Assembly (NCBI RefSeq): GCF_037975245.1
Contig: NC_092568.1
Span: 5,153,501-5,217,500 of the forward strand
Direction: 5' to 3'
Source of the DNA: Apostichopus japonicus
Lineage: Eukaryota; Echinodermata; Holothuroidea; Aspidochirotida; Stichopodidae
Length of the DNA stretch: 64,000 bases
Shown here: piece by piece, positions 36,901 to 47,242 of the stretch
Position numbering within the stretch: the first letter of the stretch is position 1
Layout of the letters: each line of letters opens with the position of its first letter
The notes under the pieces: generated by a model
The model's database searches: none
The model's input: only the letters and a program-made list of their open reading frames with translations
Told to the model about the DNA's origin: nothing
Program-made: the position numbers and the translations under genes

Positions 36901-39900
36901 TTAACCTGAATGCAAAGAATGCGTTCCAGATTTGTGCTGTTACTTGTGAGCTCATTGATCGGACTGGTAAATGACATTTCAACACACTGGCAAACAAGCA
37001 TGCCAATCTTCTAAGGTCCTCCCAGGAATTCTACTCTCTGTATAGAGAGAGAGACAAATATTTTCCAGCCGTAACTCGTGGCAGCAGTAACTTCACCGTA
37101 CTGGCAATAGTCGTTTTCCCCTTGGCAGGTTATAGTGATGTCATAGACTAAATTGAGGCTACTGGGTAATTGTAACTGAAGTATCTAAGAATAGACCTAC
37201 CAATGGGCAAGGTGCAACAAAGTAATTATGAATGGGGTTGTCCAAATAGTCAAATCACCTTCCATTGGTAATGTCCACAAGCAGTTCGAATGAGATGCAT
37301 TTACTTCGTCATGGTTATTCATTAGTTTAGGTTATTCCATTCTTCCGAAACGGAGGGGGTAGCAAGAAATGCATAGCTATTGAACTCCTGGCTGTTCTTG
37401 GATTTGTGGTTGTATTCTCAATAGTAGACTGTTGTACTGTATTATATATAGTGATAAACTAAGTAATATTTATGTTCTTACAATATAGATGGATGCATTA
37501 GGGCTACATATTTCAAAGCAAATCAAAACAAAATGCTCTCTTTTAAAGGTTATTGAGGATTGTGGGATATCAAGTCAGGATTTAATGGCTAGATTCATTT
37601 ATAAATTAATGTAAAATCATGATTTTCCAGTTAAAAAAATTATCACTTTTCCTTCTTGTATGGTCCTGAATGAATACACTCTGAAATGTGTTCCATGCTT
37701 TCTTGTTACTGTAATCAAGGTAACACTCAGTTCAAAGTGCGCATGTTTCCCCTGAGAAAAAAATATACAGTATATACTGAGAATACTTCATTCAACAGTT
37801 TGTGTTCTGTTTAGTATTGATAGGGAAGTACACTACATCAGTAAGCTTTACTGTGATCAGAAGTAATTGTTTTTTGTTGTTGCAAAGATCAGAAATCATG
37901 TGCTTCATTCATCACTATCCTTAAACATCATGAGAGGAACTGGTAAATAGTTGTTTGTACAAGGAAATACATGACTGGAATGGGCTGGACAGGAGAGGAG
38001 AGGGGTGTAATTGTACCACATGGGTGATAGGACTAACTCTTTTCTATGTATTTAATTCATTTCTAATAAGTTTAAAGGTGGGGTACAATACTACTAGCTC
38101 AAAAGTTTTTTTTTTTCTTTTCTTTATGATGTATATAGCTAATGGGAGATTTGACAAGTCCTCTTTAGCTATTGTGAATGACTAGAGACTAAGTTTGTGT
38201 TCAAACTTCATATCTGTTGTATCTTTTTCTGTTTATGTTTGTCAGGAGTCACCCAGGAATCCAACAATGTTCACTGTAACAGTACCTGGAGCTGGGGCAG
38301 ATGTTCCCAGTGGGAGTAACACATCTTCAACAGGTTTGTATTAAATTGACTTCTACATGATCTTCAACTAAAGTAATTAAGATGGTAATCTAAATTCAAA
38401 GACCAGTGTGTACTTATTATTTCATATCTAGGAATTATTCGTTGAGACCCATGGTCTACAACTGACCCCCTGCTCGTTGATCGACCGATCAGGGCATGTA
38501 ACGGACGTTTTCTGTTGAATGACAAGTGATGGGTTAGGTCACATGCAAAAACCACTTTCCCAGTTTAATATTGATTACTGTACATTTGTTTAAACTGGAC
38601 GGTTTCAGCTGTGAACAGCTACAGTACACACTGCTGACAGCCAGTCGGTAAAATGCTACATGTTGAGATGCCCAAACTGAACCCGATGCGACTTAAAACT
38701 TGCAAGTTCTTGATCTGCAGTATTTGTAAACAACATGCACACTATCCCATAGGGTACATGTATGCTTCAAATGCTATTCTACTGTAGTTTTGTTTTGAGA
38801 AATTTTTTTCCCCCATTTTCCAAAAAATAGATCTAATAATTTGTGTATTAATATTACTCGTTTCTCTTTAATAGGGTTGTCCCTTGCAGGAACAGGCCAC
38901 ACTTATCCAATGACTACTTACTTGCCAACTACCACAGTATCATCAGGACTGAGGCACAACGTCTCGGCTACCAACAGCATCATCAGTCGCAACAGTGTTG
39001 CAACAGCCCAGTCATCTCCCACTGCTAGCTTTACAACATTGCTTCCACAAAGTAAGGAACAGAGAAGTACAAAACATAACAAACTGTTTAACTGCAGCAA
39101 AAATAGAATTTAATATAAAATGCAAAGATATAATAATAAGAGGTCCTGGTGTTTCAATCCTAACTTCAGGGCTAACTGGCAACACCAACAGGGGGAAAGA
39201 ACAATTTTAAAAGTACTTTTGCAGTCTCTCCCATCTGTTTGTAAAAAAAAAATTCTTATGAATATATGTCACTGTCATTTTGCCTCGATGGAGATTCTGC
39301 TATGATCAAATTCCCCAGACCTTTAACTTTTACTGTGGAGGCATGGAACTTAGATTAGGATTACTTCTTTAGGTTCTACACCCTGGCATAATTCTTGACC
39401 AGAACCCATCAGGCCATTTTGGAGTGTTTTGTTTAGGTGCTAACGAGGGTGACAGGATCTCCAGAAATTAAATATACAAAAAATTAAACAATGCCTGATT
39501 TCTTTTCTTATCGCTTAGCAACCTCACTGACATCTGCAGGTGCTCTTCAAGCAGGGCTTGTTCAAGTTACCCAGGCTCAGACACCAGTACAGGTCCAAGC
39601 TCTACCACATCAGGGTGCACCACCAGCCCTCGTTAGGTATGACCATGGGTAAATACGTATACTAATCATTCAGGACACCCTTATGAAGGAATTAGAGATG
39701 GTAATGGTACGGTATTAATTGATGAATGGTAAAATGAATCTTATGTTGTGGTGAGGGGTTAAGGACTAAGGAAGGAAGGAAGCAAGCATGAGAGACTTGT
39801 GTTCTTTCTTCATACACAAGATTTCTATTGGGAGTAGAAACATTTGAAAAATGGTCAATTTGATCGTTATCAAAGCTGAAACAACTAACAAATATCTGTT

Positions 39901-42900
39901 AGTTTAAGTGTCATACTTGGCAAACATTTAGATATTTCTAGTAAGTACAAGAATCATCGCGTGTCTTGTGACATGTGAGAACTTTTTGATACAAGATATG
40001 GAAGTGAAGGAAATTTCCATAAACTTGTTCAGTTCTATGTATAGATCATAATGAATTTATGAAATATTGCTCAAGTTTGGTAGAATAGAAACAAATCAAC
40101 TACAGCTTGTAAACACAATAACAGGCAAAGTCATTGTAATAACATGGGATGATTTTCAGACTTGGTGAATAGATACCCTATTGGTGAGGCCTTTGTTTTC
40201 GGAAGTGTCAGCAGAAGACGAGAGCATGAACCCTGAAGAATGAGAGCAGAAATTTATGATTGATGTATCACCTAATTATATGGATTACTCACGATGAGTA
40301 GTAAATTTTTTGTCAAAGACATAGATCCCAGCTGCTTCCTGTAGTCAGAACAGAAAGTAGTAATTATGGTGGAAGTATGGCCATACAAATTTTTCTTTGT
40401 CCAATAATGCAAAACTGGCATTGTTTCCCCATCCCCCCTCTCCCTCCCCAAATGTAACCTAAAATTTCTGACTTTTAGAGCAATGTTTAGGATGTGTGTT
40501 AAGAAATACTTGTATTTGTATACCACATATATGTTATGATGATATGGTTTCATGTAAAAGCATTTTTGAACTTGAGACAGATTTTATTTCCCCTTTTGAA
40601 GTTGATATCTGAAATAATTGCCTTCAAGTTTGTGCTACTACCAAGATAATGAAAGGATAATGTTAGTCTCAGACTACATATTGGAGGTAGCATAAATTCC
40701 ATTGTTGGCACACGTTGTGTTCTCTCATAAAGTAAATAATTGCAGCATTATTATGACCTCATTTTCTTTCTAATTTGGTGACTGTCATTGGTTGGAATGT
40801 TACCAGCAGGGGTCTAAGGTTAAATAATCCTCATTCACCGAGTTTGTTTTCTTCCGTTCCCGTTGATCTCCGTCCTTTGCCAATGTTTTGTGTTCATTGG
40901 CCTAGATGATTTAAGTTAAACATGTGACATGGAAAGTCAATCATAGCAGAGAGAGGTTGCCTGTCTGCAGCAAAAGGTTTCTCGTCTTAAATATACTCAA
41001 CTCATCAAAGAGCTGCTATATGGTTATTTCAAATTAAAATTAAGAACTGGGGCCAAAGATTTGTCATAACCTTCTGTAAATTGATTTAAACTCTAGATGG
41101 CAAATGATCAGTAAACGTAAAGAAAGTTTTACTTCACTCCTTACTTCCATGTATCGGCACAACAACTATACCCATGCTGTATCCTGTGCAGAGCATATGT
41201 TAACCTTTTAGCAATGTCCTCTCCTGGTGACCGGCCCAATTCTGGTCTGCTGCCCTCCATATGGTTCTACCATCCATAATTCTTCAGACAATTTTTCAAT
41301 GTGATAACCAATGAAATACTATCACGGAGAGAATGAGGAAAAGTTTAAGTAAGCCACAGAGGATAGTAGTGTACTTGTGTGTGTGTTTGTTTTGAATTGA
41401 GAACAATGTTGCCACTGGTATATAAAGCAGTTTAACTCCTTTCTCTTTTAGATTTATTGATTCAAACATAATATCAAATATGCCACAATAATAATTAAGA
41501 AGACAAAAACCTTCATCCTTTGAAAGCAAAAATGCTCAAGTTTTAACATTTCTAATGCATATAAAATGGAAACATGAATCTATGTGTTTTTTGGGGGGGG
41601 TTTTTTGGGCATATTTTCATGGGATGTCACATCAGTTTTCAATAGTTTTTGATCATTGCAGAAAGATGATATCACCTGCAATAGGTCCATGAACTTAAAT
41701 ATTTCTTTACTTAATTTGAAACATGTTTCAGAAAACAAGTTGATAAGACAACTTTCAAAATATTCAATATGTAACCATTAGGTTCGTGACAGTTATCTCT
41801 ATGACATAGATCAATGATGATGATGGTTGGGTTTGTGTCTCCTGTCTGTGGAGGGAAAGATGGAGGGGGGGGGGAGGAGGGGGTAGTTGTTCATGACAAT
41901 TATCTGTATCTCATAGACCAATAATGATGATGGCTGGGTTTGTATCTCATGTCTGTGGAGGTGTGGAGGGAGGGCAGATGGGAGGGAGGGGGTAGTTGTT
42001 CATTACAGTTATCTCTATGACATATATCAATGATGAGTAATGATGATAGTTGAATTTGTGTCTCCTTTAACAGTATGTATGCAGTTAACAAGGAATGATG
42101 AAGTGGAGATTGCAAACTTATTCAAGATGGAGTTTTAATCTTTTTGTAATATTTCTTTCTTTTTGTCATTCAGACTACCACAACAAGCTACAGCCACAAT
42201 GTCTGGAAACACAAGACAACAGCTACTGACAACTCTATTGCCGACCGTCTCTTCTGGACAACAACAGCAATTAGCAACAGCTCAACCTGCCAACGCTGTT
42301 GCAATGCTAGCGAGTACCCAACCACAGGCTTTGACAAGTAAGTTCCCTTTAACTGTATACACTTTTATCCTGCTAGTTCCCATCTATTATAAAGACAAAA
42401 ATACTACAACATTTTATTGACAGTCTTAGAGTCCCACCTTGGACCATTTAGTGTTGATGGAAATTGTAGCCCTCGAAGGGCTCTCTCAAAACAAGGGTCA
42501 GTTGTTTGCCTGGACCTACATCAGTTTACCCAATGCACATAGGCTTGTGTACTCTAAATATAGGAATCAGGGCTGAAGGGTATCGTTATGATTGTGGATT
42601 GAGGCTGACACCAGATAATTGCACCCATCTGAAAGAATAAAGAAAACTTCTATGAAGTGAGGACAGAAGATTGCTTAACTCAGAAAAATTTGACAGAGAC
42701 TACAATATGGTTATTGAAATGCAAATGCTGCTTAAAAACTCTTCGACTAGATTTTACCGGTAGCTAGGAGGCAAATATCTCTTCCGCTACATAAACTAAG
42801 AAGGCAAAAGAGGAAGAACAGAAAAAATAAGGACAGAAATAATCAACTGGAGAACAGAAATAAAGATATAAGAACAGAACAGAAGATCTTGTAATCACCA

Positions 42901-45900
42901 CGATACTTACAATGTAAGATTATAGCCTTCCAAATGGTATTCCACATGTATCCGTACATGGTGATATTTTAGAGACTGGCATTGAGTGCTTGATCTACTT
43001 GACTATGTTTTAAGACAGCACATCTGCTTGGCAGACTTAATGTAGTTTTACTAAAAGGCTGTTTAGTTAATCAATGGTACTTAAAATAAGCTACTCCTTA
43101 TATTGTGTGTGAAGTTTCTCAAATGGATGATTGCCAATTGGTTTATTACCAACCTCAAACAAATAGGGAGATAAAAATTTTGCAAGGTGTAACTTCTGGC
43201 TTAAATGTTTTCTACATTCACAATAATTGCAGCCAGATGCTTAGATCAAAAGTCAAAACCTTACAAGTTTACTGAAGGTGAAACGTGTGTGTGGTTATTT
43301 CGGTTTCGTTTCAGAAGTGAAAATAATATCTTCGTCTGCATAATTTTAGAGACATGGTCATCACCGGTTATTTGTAACAATTTGCAAAGTAAAAGGTGTA
43401 TGCATCATAAATATTTGGTGGTGGGGGGGGGGGGGGTTTGCCCCTTTTCTTTAAGACATTAAGCTTACATGTGTTGGTTTCTTTTCATCTTAGCATCAAA
43501 TGGCAGTACTTACACCACACCACACATTATGTACCAGACACCACAGGGAGTGGTATACGCAGCGGGAGCTGCTGGAACCGTTAACATCCCAGAAGCTCTC
43601 GTCCTGAACTACCAAGCAGCAGCTCATCAAAGTAAGTACGAAACAATCCTCTCTGATAATGCAAAAAGAATAGAGAAGAATGACAACTATTCTTGAATTG
43701 GCAATTTCTGTTTACAATGCTAGATGCCACCATGCAATTGCGCATTTTTTTGTAGAAGGTTTTTTTCTTTAGATATAATACTGTATGCTGCTTAGCTTGT
43801 GGGAGCTAGGATGAATTTCATTTTAGGCTTCTTGTATATATCTCTTAGTTTATGAAATGTCTGCGTACTAGTTAAGGTCTCTTAATTGTGTACAAATTAT
43901 CAAAAACTTAAGAAATACTCACACGAACTACCTGGTGCCTTTCTTCAAAACGTCACAGAGAGTATGGAGAAAAGTACAATTAAACATTGTTAATCAGATG
44001 CATAATTGGGACTTATGTGTGTTGTTTTGAGTTCATCTGTATATGCTTTTGGATCAAATTTCCAGTTCTTTTAGACATAAATTAATTTTCTTCATCTAAC
44101 TTGTTGCGATGAAAGGGAATTTAAATGTTTGGCTTTTTACTATAGATGTTTTTGGCCAATTTGTCTTCTTTCTGAAAGGGGGTGTAGGGGGGCGGGGAGT
44201 GTAGGGGTAAATGACAATGTTTGCACGGGGTATCCGGGTACCGGCCCTACGTGATACTACCTGGTTCCTAATTTATTACCGGAAGTTGTGTTTTTTTTAT
44301 GTTTATTGCAAACCGATGGTTAGGCAAGATTTTTCCCATTGCCTTAGTGTGGTGTTAGGCTACTATGTGGTCGAAGATAACAGCAATAACGAAAGTATTC
44401 CATGGATATCTTATAACTGCGTCACAATTTCAGCTAATAAACAGATGGTAAGGTAGATTACCCCATTGACTTAGTGTGGTGTTAGGCTACTATGTGGTCG
44501 AAGATAACAGCAATAATGAAAGTATTGCATGGATATCTTATTACTGCGTCTCAATTTCAGCGAATAAACAGATGGATAGGCTAGGTTTTCCCCATTGCCT
44601 TAGTGTGGTGTTAGGCTGCCATGTGGAAGAAATTGAAAGTTTTTTTCACAATTATTATTTATTTATTCGATTATTTCATAGAAGGAAAGACTGACAAGGA
44701 AGTTTACGAGATGTTACCAGTGGATTATAGATGGGGTAACTAAAAAATAATAATCACAAATGGCTTTTTACTAAACGTTTATTCCAAATGCGATCAAATT
44801 GCGCGAATCGCACATTCTCGCGGCAAATGCAAACCCTGGGCCTGTATAATAGATAGTAGTAGTAAAAACTGTTTCAGAGCTAAATTTGATATTTATATGG
44901 TCTGATCCAATAGAGGTCGAGAGCATACATAAGCAGCTGCGGCAGTGCGATGTTAGTAGTGGTGTTAATTATATGAAGTTATTAACAAGTTAATGAAAGA
45001 AACAAAAGCAAATAGAAATTATTGAGGAAGATTTTATACCTCATCTTAAACCTATACGTATTTGAACATGAAAACATTGTCAGTGGAGAATATCATTCAT
45101 TATAGCATCAAATGTGTAGTTTCTTGAAAATCGTGATACACGAGGGTAAACAATTTTTTCCGGGTACCCTGATACCTGACGGGTAACGGCTCTCGGATAC
45201 CCGGTTCCCGTTTTTTGGACCCGTGCAAACACTAGTAAATGATCTAGGATGAAAATAGACGATTTGCTCCATTAACAGATTTTCAACCTAAAATGCTCTC
45301 CTCGTCTCCAGTGGCAATGTCGCTCACAGTCAATAAAATAGAGTCATTTGAAAATGGTATGAATTATTGTTATTTTAACAGCTCAGACTCTTGGAGCTGG
45401 TGGTCAAGCAACTCAGACATACCCAATCACAGCTCTACCACTGCCACTTCAGGGTGTAGCTCTCTCCCAGCAGGTAAGTCCAGGTTTTGTAAAAAAAGAG
45501 CTCTACAAGATAGATAGTCACAGCCTGAGTACCAATTCTGGTGGTTTAACTTATGACTCCCATTCTGTCAGCAAATCCATTGGAATTAGGTAAAAGGAAA
45601 GAACCTGCCTGCCTGGCATTGGAAGTTCTTGGAGTTTAAAGTATTATGCCTGGAAAAGTGAGGAAAACAAATCCATTTTTAAATAAGTCTCCTTTTGATA
45701 TGTTTTTATGAACACTGATTTCTGGCAAAAAGAACCTTTCTGGTTTAGAGCGGTCAATTTTGGTAGTATTTTGTAATCGTCGATCAAATATGCCTCATGA
45801 AAGCAATTCAGCAAAGCCATCATGTCTAAGCCTTTTACTCAGAGTATATGCTGAATTTTACAGCTAGGACTAGGTCATACTATATCACTATGAAATGGCT

Positions 45901-47242
45901 TATGTGAGCAAGGTGTCTAGGAAGTGTGAGATGAACAGGGCAGGGATATGTTTGGAATTCATGGCTCTTTGAAACCTTGTAACCCCTCTCCACCTCCCCC
46001 CCTTCCCCTCCACTCACCCTTCCACATAACCACAAATTAAGAATTGAGGTTAGCAAACAGTTTTGTAAAGAGTAACAATAATTGTTCGGCCTACTATCGG
46101 TGTCCAAGCGTTAGGTCCTCATTCCTGTGTAGCTGTGACTGTGAAGCATGTTATGGTCTTGATAAGCTGATGTAAAGAAAGGTCCTGTAATTTCATTCTG
46201 TTTGAAAGTGTGAGGACCAATTTAATTTACAATTAAGAATACTGCCACCTTGACTTGCTCCTACTCTTCGTTGACTTAATATAATAATCTCTTTTGTAGT
46301 GTAAAATTTACTTTATGATGTCCTTGAATAATCTCTTTCTGCATCACTGTGTGTGTGTGTGACATGACTGAGAGGAAAGTTTAGGATTTCAAGTTTTCAT
46401 GTTGAATGCTTCCTAATGCATTATTCATGTCTGTCCATATGTTGAATGCTTTCCTAATGCATTATTCATGTCTGTGCATATGTTGAATGCTTTCTAATGC
46501 ATTATTTATGTCTGTTATATGTTGAATGCTTTCCTAATGCATTATTCATGTCTGTGCATATGTTGAATGCTTTCCTAATGCATTATTCATGTCTGTGCAT
46601 ATGTTGAATGCTTCCTATTGCATTATTCATGTATGTGCATATGTTGAATGCTTCCTAATGCATTATTCATGTCTGCATATGTTGAATGCTTTCCTAATGC
46701 ATTATTCATGTCTGTGCATATGTTGAATGCTTCCTATTGCATTATTCATGTCTGTGCATATGTTGAATGCTTTCCTAATGCATTATTCATGTCTGTGCAT
46801 ATGTTGAATGCTTCCTAATGCATTATTCATGTCTGTGTCCAATGTTGAATGCTTTCCTAATGCATTATTCATGTCTGTGCATATGTTGAACAGCCAGTTG
46901 GGACAATTTCCGAATGCTAATACCTCTCTAAACTGTACTCCAATATCATGCTCTCAAAGCACTGGTACAGTAAAAATAATTCCTAAACTTGATCTGATAG
47001 AAACATGTTATTCATACGAGTGCTCTGAAGTGGTACATAACACTACAGTATAGATAAAATTGTCCCAACTGGGTGATGTTGAAATGCTTCTTAATGCATA
47101 TTCATATCTGTGCATATATTGAATGCTTCCTAATGCATTATTCATATCTGTGCATCTCTTGCAGCAGCTTCCCCAAGGAACGATGTTAAATGCCGAAACA
47201 GCCAAGAAACTAACAGCTGGTCAAGGTCGATCTTCTACGTAG
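15647..47242 (+). CDS. SRF: Serum response factor (MADS-box transcription factor), nine exons
   Basis: Exons 15647-15961, 22007-22267, 38246-38333, 38875-39051, 39519-39636, 42174-42337, 43494-43631, 45382-45473 and 47165-47242 join in phase to 476 residues, against 508 in human. Residues about 66-157 form the MADS/SAM core: KTKGRVKIKMEFIDNKLRRY, KRKTGIMKK, then AYELSTLTGTQVMLLVASET and TCLNSPD, almost identical to human SRF. This core dimerises and binds CArG boxes. A basic PPAKKQKKTKGR segment is a likely nuclear signal. GFEETELSYSVSEEDEK matches the vertebrate segment just after the core. The rest is Thr/Ser/Gln/Ala-rich activation domain, with PHIMYQTPQGVVYA resembling the human PHAVMYAP region. 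In animals SRF drives immediate-early, actin-cytoskeletal and muscle genes with TCF or myocardin-family partners. Confidence 0.96.
15962..18064. other. SRF intron 1, first part
   Basis: Non-coding. It contains a pyrimidine-rich stretch with a C-run near 17520-17560 and AT-rich DNA. No transposon ends or genes are recognised. Confidence 0.5.
18065..19863. repeat. 1.8-kb dispersed repeat, copy A (SRF intron 1)
   Basis: Begins ATCTCAATACATTACATGTA and ends near GTCATTGATGCTCTTGTT. It is nearly collinear with 52805-54551, with scattered substitutions and small indels. No terminal inverted or direct repeat is visible, so the class is unknown. It contains a perfect CArG-type CCATTTAAGG at 18782-18791 and an internal imperfect duplication around GTACTGGTGTT. 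Confidence 0.9.
19864..22006. other. SRF intron 1, last part
   Basis: Non-coding and apparently single copy. The short open frames at 21208-21402 and 21775-21963 show no resemblance to a protein family. A normal acceptor precedes exon 2. Confidence 0.5.
22007..22267 (+). CDS. SRF: SRF exon 2: second half of MADS box and SAM domain
   Basis: 87 codons, phase 0 on both sides, acceptor CTTGCTACAG, donor GTAGGT. It encodes the beta-strand dimerisation part (VMLLVASETGHVYTFATRKL) and the SAM extension through TCLNSPD, followed by DQRMCATGFEETELSYSVSE. Confidence 0.97.
22268..27360. other. SRF intron 2, first part
   Basis: Non-coding DNA without recognisable genes. Notable items are a short hairpin at 23698-23739 and an isolated CArG-type CCATATTTGG at 23462-23471. 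One such site per 16 kb is expected by chance, so the latter alone means little. Confidence 0.5.
23698..23739. other. Short near-perfect hairpin in SRF intron 2
   Basis: Stem CATGGAGGTAAAA with TTTTACCTCCATG around a 4-nt loop, extended by GTAAC/GTTAC across a 2-nt bulge, 18 pairs in all. It is too short for a typical miRNA precursor. Confidence 0.6.
27361..28702. repeat. 51-bp minisatellite, left block (SRF intron 2)
   Basis: About 26 units of the form CTGATATACTGTAGATAGTC, then AATCTGTGTCACTGGCAG and TCGAGTCGACTAC. Variants include units with TCTCTGGCAATTGAG. The array continues at 34150, so it was split by the element in between. Confidence 0.95.
29359..30606. repeat. Five-copy tandem repeat of about 250 bp inside the outer element
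   Basis: Units start CAAATACTCATAACATCAAT at 29359, 29609, 29856, 30107 and 30358, with spacings of 247-251 bp. Copies 2-5 are closer to each other than to the first. Minus-strand open frames in some units (29762-30040, 30303-30509) are by-products: the period is not a multiple of three and stops differ among copies. Confidence 0.93.
30669..33187. mobile_element. 2.5-kb GGGC-ended inverted-repeat element, inner member of the nested pair
   Basis: 12-bp inverted ends GGGCCAAAGCCA, flanked by GTAA on both sides (30665-30668 and 33188-33191). Eight copies of a TGTGGTGGGACGGAAT motif. On the left they are at 30846, 31013 (inverted), 31184 and 31205; on the right, all inverted, at 32766, 32781, 32979 and 33147. 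No transposase frame. It is inserted in the outer element, so it is younger. Confidence 0.88.
34150..35401. repeat. 51-bp minisatellite, right block (SRF intron 2)
   Basis: Continuation of the array at 27361-28702, about 24 units. A run of about ten units (about 34498-35010) has the same order of variants as 27611-28130, which points to block duplication within the array. Confidence 0.95.
35402..38245. other. SRF intron 2, last part
   Basis: Non-coding. Apart from the large inverted repeat at 35749-35943, I see ordinary AT-rich sequence up to the acceptor of exon 3. Confidence 0.5.
35749..35943. repeat. Long inverted repeat (stem about 75 bp, loop about 42 nt)
   Basis: Arms 35749-35823 and 35866-35943 are about 93 percent complementary, with a perfect core TGCCTAGAATGAACTGGTAA running on to CACTGTGCA. 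The pre-mRNA of SRF would fold here into a long double strand. The outer edge reads GACAGGTAAGC on the plus strand at 35933-35943, a good splice donor sequence. It may be a foldback transposon; no clear target duplication. Confidence 0.9.
38246..38333 (+). CDS. SRF: SRF exon 3
   Basis: 88 nt, phase 0 in and one base over. Acceptor TATGTTTGTCAG, donor GTTTGT. It encodes ESPRNPTMFTVTVPGAGADV and more. FTVTVPG lines up with FTVTNLPG of human SRF, which supports the exon despite its distance of 16 kb from exon 2. Confidence 0.88.
38875..39051 (+). CDS. SRF: SRF exon 4
   Basis: 177 nt. Acceptor TTTCTCTTTAATAG, donor GTAAGG. It is Thr/Ser-rich: GHTYPMTTYLPTTTVSSGLR, comparable with human FPITNYLAPVSASVSPSAVS. 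A second possible acceptor (CTTGCAG) lies 15 nt downstream, in phase, and could shorten the exon by five codons. Confidence 0.88.
39519..39636 (+). CDS. SRF: SRF exon 5
   Basis: 118 nt. Acceptor CTTATCGCTTAG, donor GTATGA. It encodes a Gln/Ala/Val-rich segment, LQAGLVQVTQAQTPVQVQAL, similar to human VAQQVPVQAIQVHQAP. Confidence 0.88.
39637..42173. other. SRF intron 5
   Basis: Non-coding. It contains the tandem repeat at 41770-42066 and otherwise unremarkable sequence. Confidence 0.5.
41770..42066. repeat. Three-copy tandem repeat of about 110 bp in SRF intron 5
   Basis: Units share GTTATCTCTATGACATAGAT, then ATGATGATGG and a G-rich part with GGAGGGGGTAGTTGTTCAT. Copies are diverged, and the last ends about 110 bp before exon 6. 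Confidence 0.8.
42174..42337 (+). CDS. SRF: SRF exon 6
   Basis: 164 nt. Acceptor CTTTTTGTCATTCAG, donor GTAAGT. Gln/Ala/Thr-rich (QQLLTTLLPTVSSGQQQQLA). Supported by phase, splice signals and composition. Confidence 0.85.
42338..43493. other. SRF intron 6
   Basis: Non-coding. The only notable feature is a poly-G run at 43421-43436, 60 bp before exon 7. Nothing else recognised. Confidence 0.5.
43494..43631 (+). CDS. SRF: SRF exon 7
   Basis: 138 nt. Acceptor CTTTTCATCTTAG, donor GTAAGT. It encodes TPHIMYQTPQGVVYAAGAAG and ALVLNYQAAAHQ, the best match to the human C-terminal region outside the MADS core. Confidence 0.88.
44215..45234. mobile_element. 1.0-kb hAT-type non-autonomous element in SRF intron 7
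   Basis: Inverted ends share GTGTTTGCACGGG (left CAATGTTTGCACGGGG, right CCCGTGCAAACACTA). GTAAATGA flanks both sides (44207-44214 and 45235-45242), the 8-bp duplication typical of hAT elements. Subterminal GGTATCCGGGTACC and GGATACCCGG are also inverted. No transposase frame. Confidence 0.85.
44315..44626. repeat. Three tandem units of about 128 bp inside the intron 7 hAT element
   Basis: Units begin GATGGTTAGG, GATGGTAAGG and GATGGATAGG at 44315, 44444 and 44571. Each full copy contains TTAGTGTGGTGTTAGGCTAC. The third is partial. Confidence 0.88.
45382..45473 (+). CDS. SRF: SRF exon 8
   Basis: 92 nt. Acceptor TTATTTTAACAG, donor GTAAGT, phase 0 out. It encodes TQTLGAGGQATQTYPITALP and LPLQGVALSQQ. 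Confidence 0.85.
45474..46398. other. SRF intron 8, first part
   Basis: Non-coding, ending in a short (GT)n run near 46350 just before the minisatellite. Nothing else recognised. Confidence 0.5.
46399..47164. repeat. 41-bp minisatellite filling the end of SRF intron 8
   Basis: About 15 units of ATGTTGAATGCTTTCCTAAT, then GCATTATTCATGTCTGTGCAT, 39-41 bp each. The last unit reads TTCATATCTGTGCATCTCTTGCAG, that is, it becomes the polypyrimidine tract and acceptor of exon 9. Each unit carries TCCTAAT, a branch-point-like motif. A 179-bp insertion interrupts the array. Confidence 0.95.
46894..47072. mobile_element. 179-bp MITE inside the intron 8 minisatellite
   Basis: Perfect 16-bp inverted ends CCAGTTGGGACAATTT, with unrelated sequence between. 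It interrupts a minisatellite unit. The target duplication is not clear because of array divergence. Its right end lies 93 bp from the exon 9 acceptor. Confidence 0.8.
47165..47242 (+). CDS. SRF: SRF exon 9, C-terminus and stop
   Basis: 25 codons plus TAG. It encodes QLPQGTMLNAETAKKLTAGQ and then GRSST. The acceptor is a tandem NAGNAG (TTGCAGCAG), so isoforms with one Gln more or less are possible. The sequence before it is the last unit of a 41-bp minisatellite. Confidence 0.85.
   Translation, partial: QLPQGTMLNAETAKKLTAGQGRSST

Noticed and set aside
41296..42115. Short minus-strand open frames in SRF intron 5
   Set aside because: They overlap tandem repeats and simple sequence, and show no splice-supported continuation or family resemblance.
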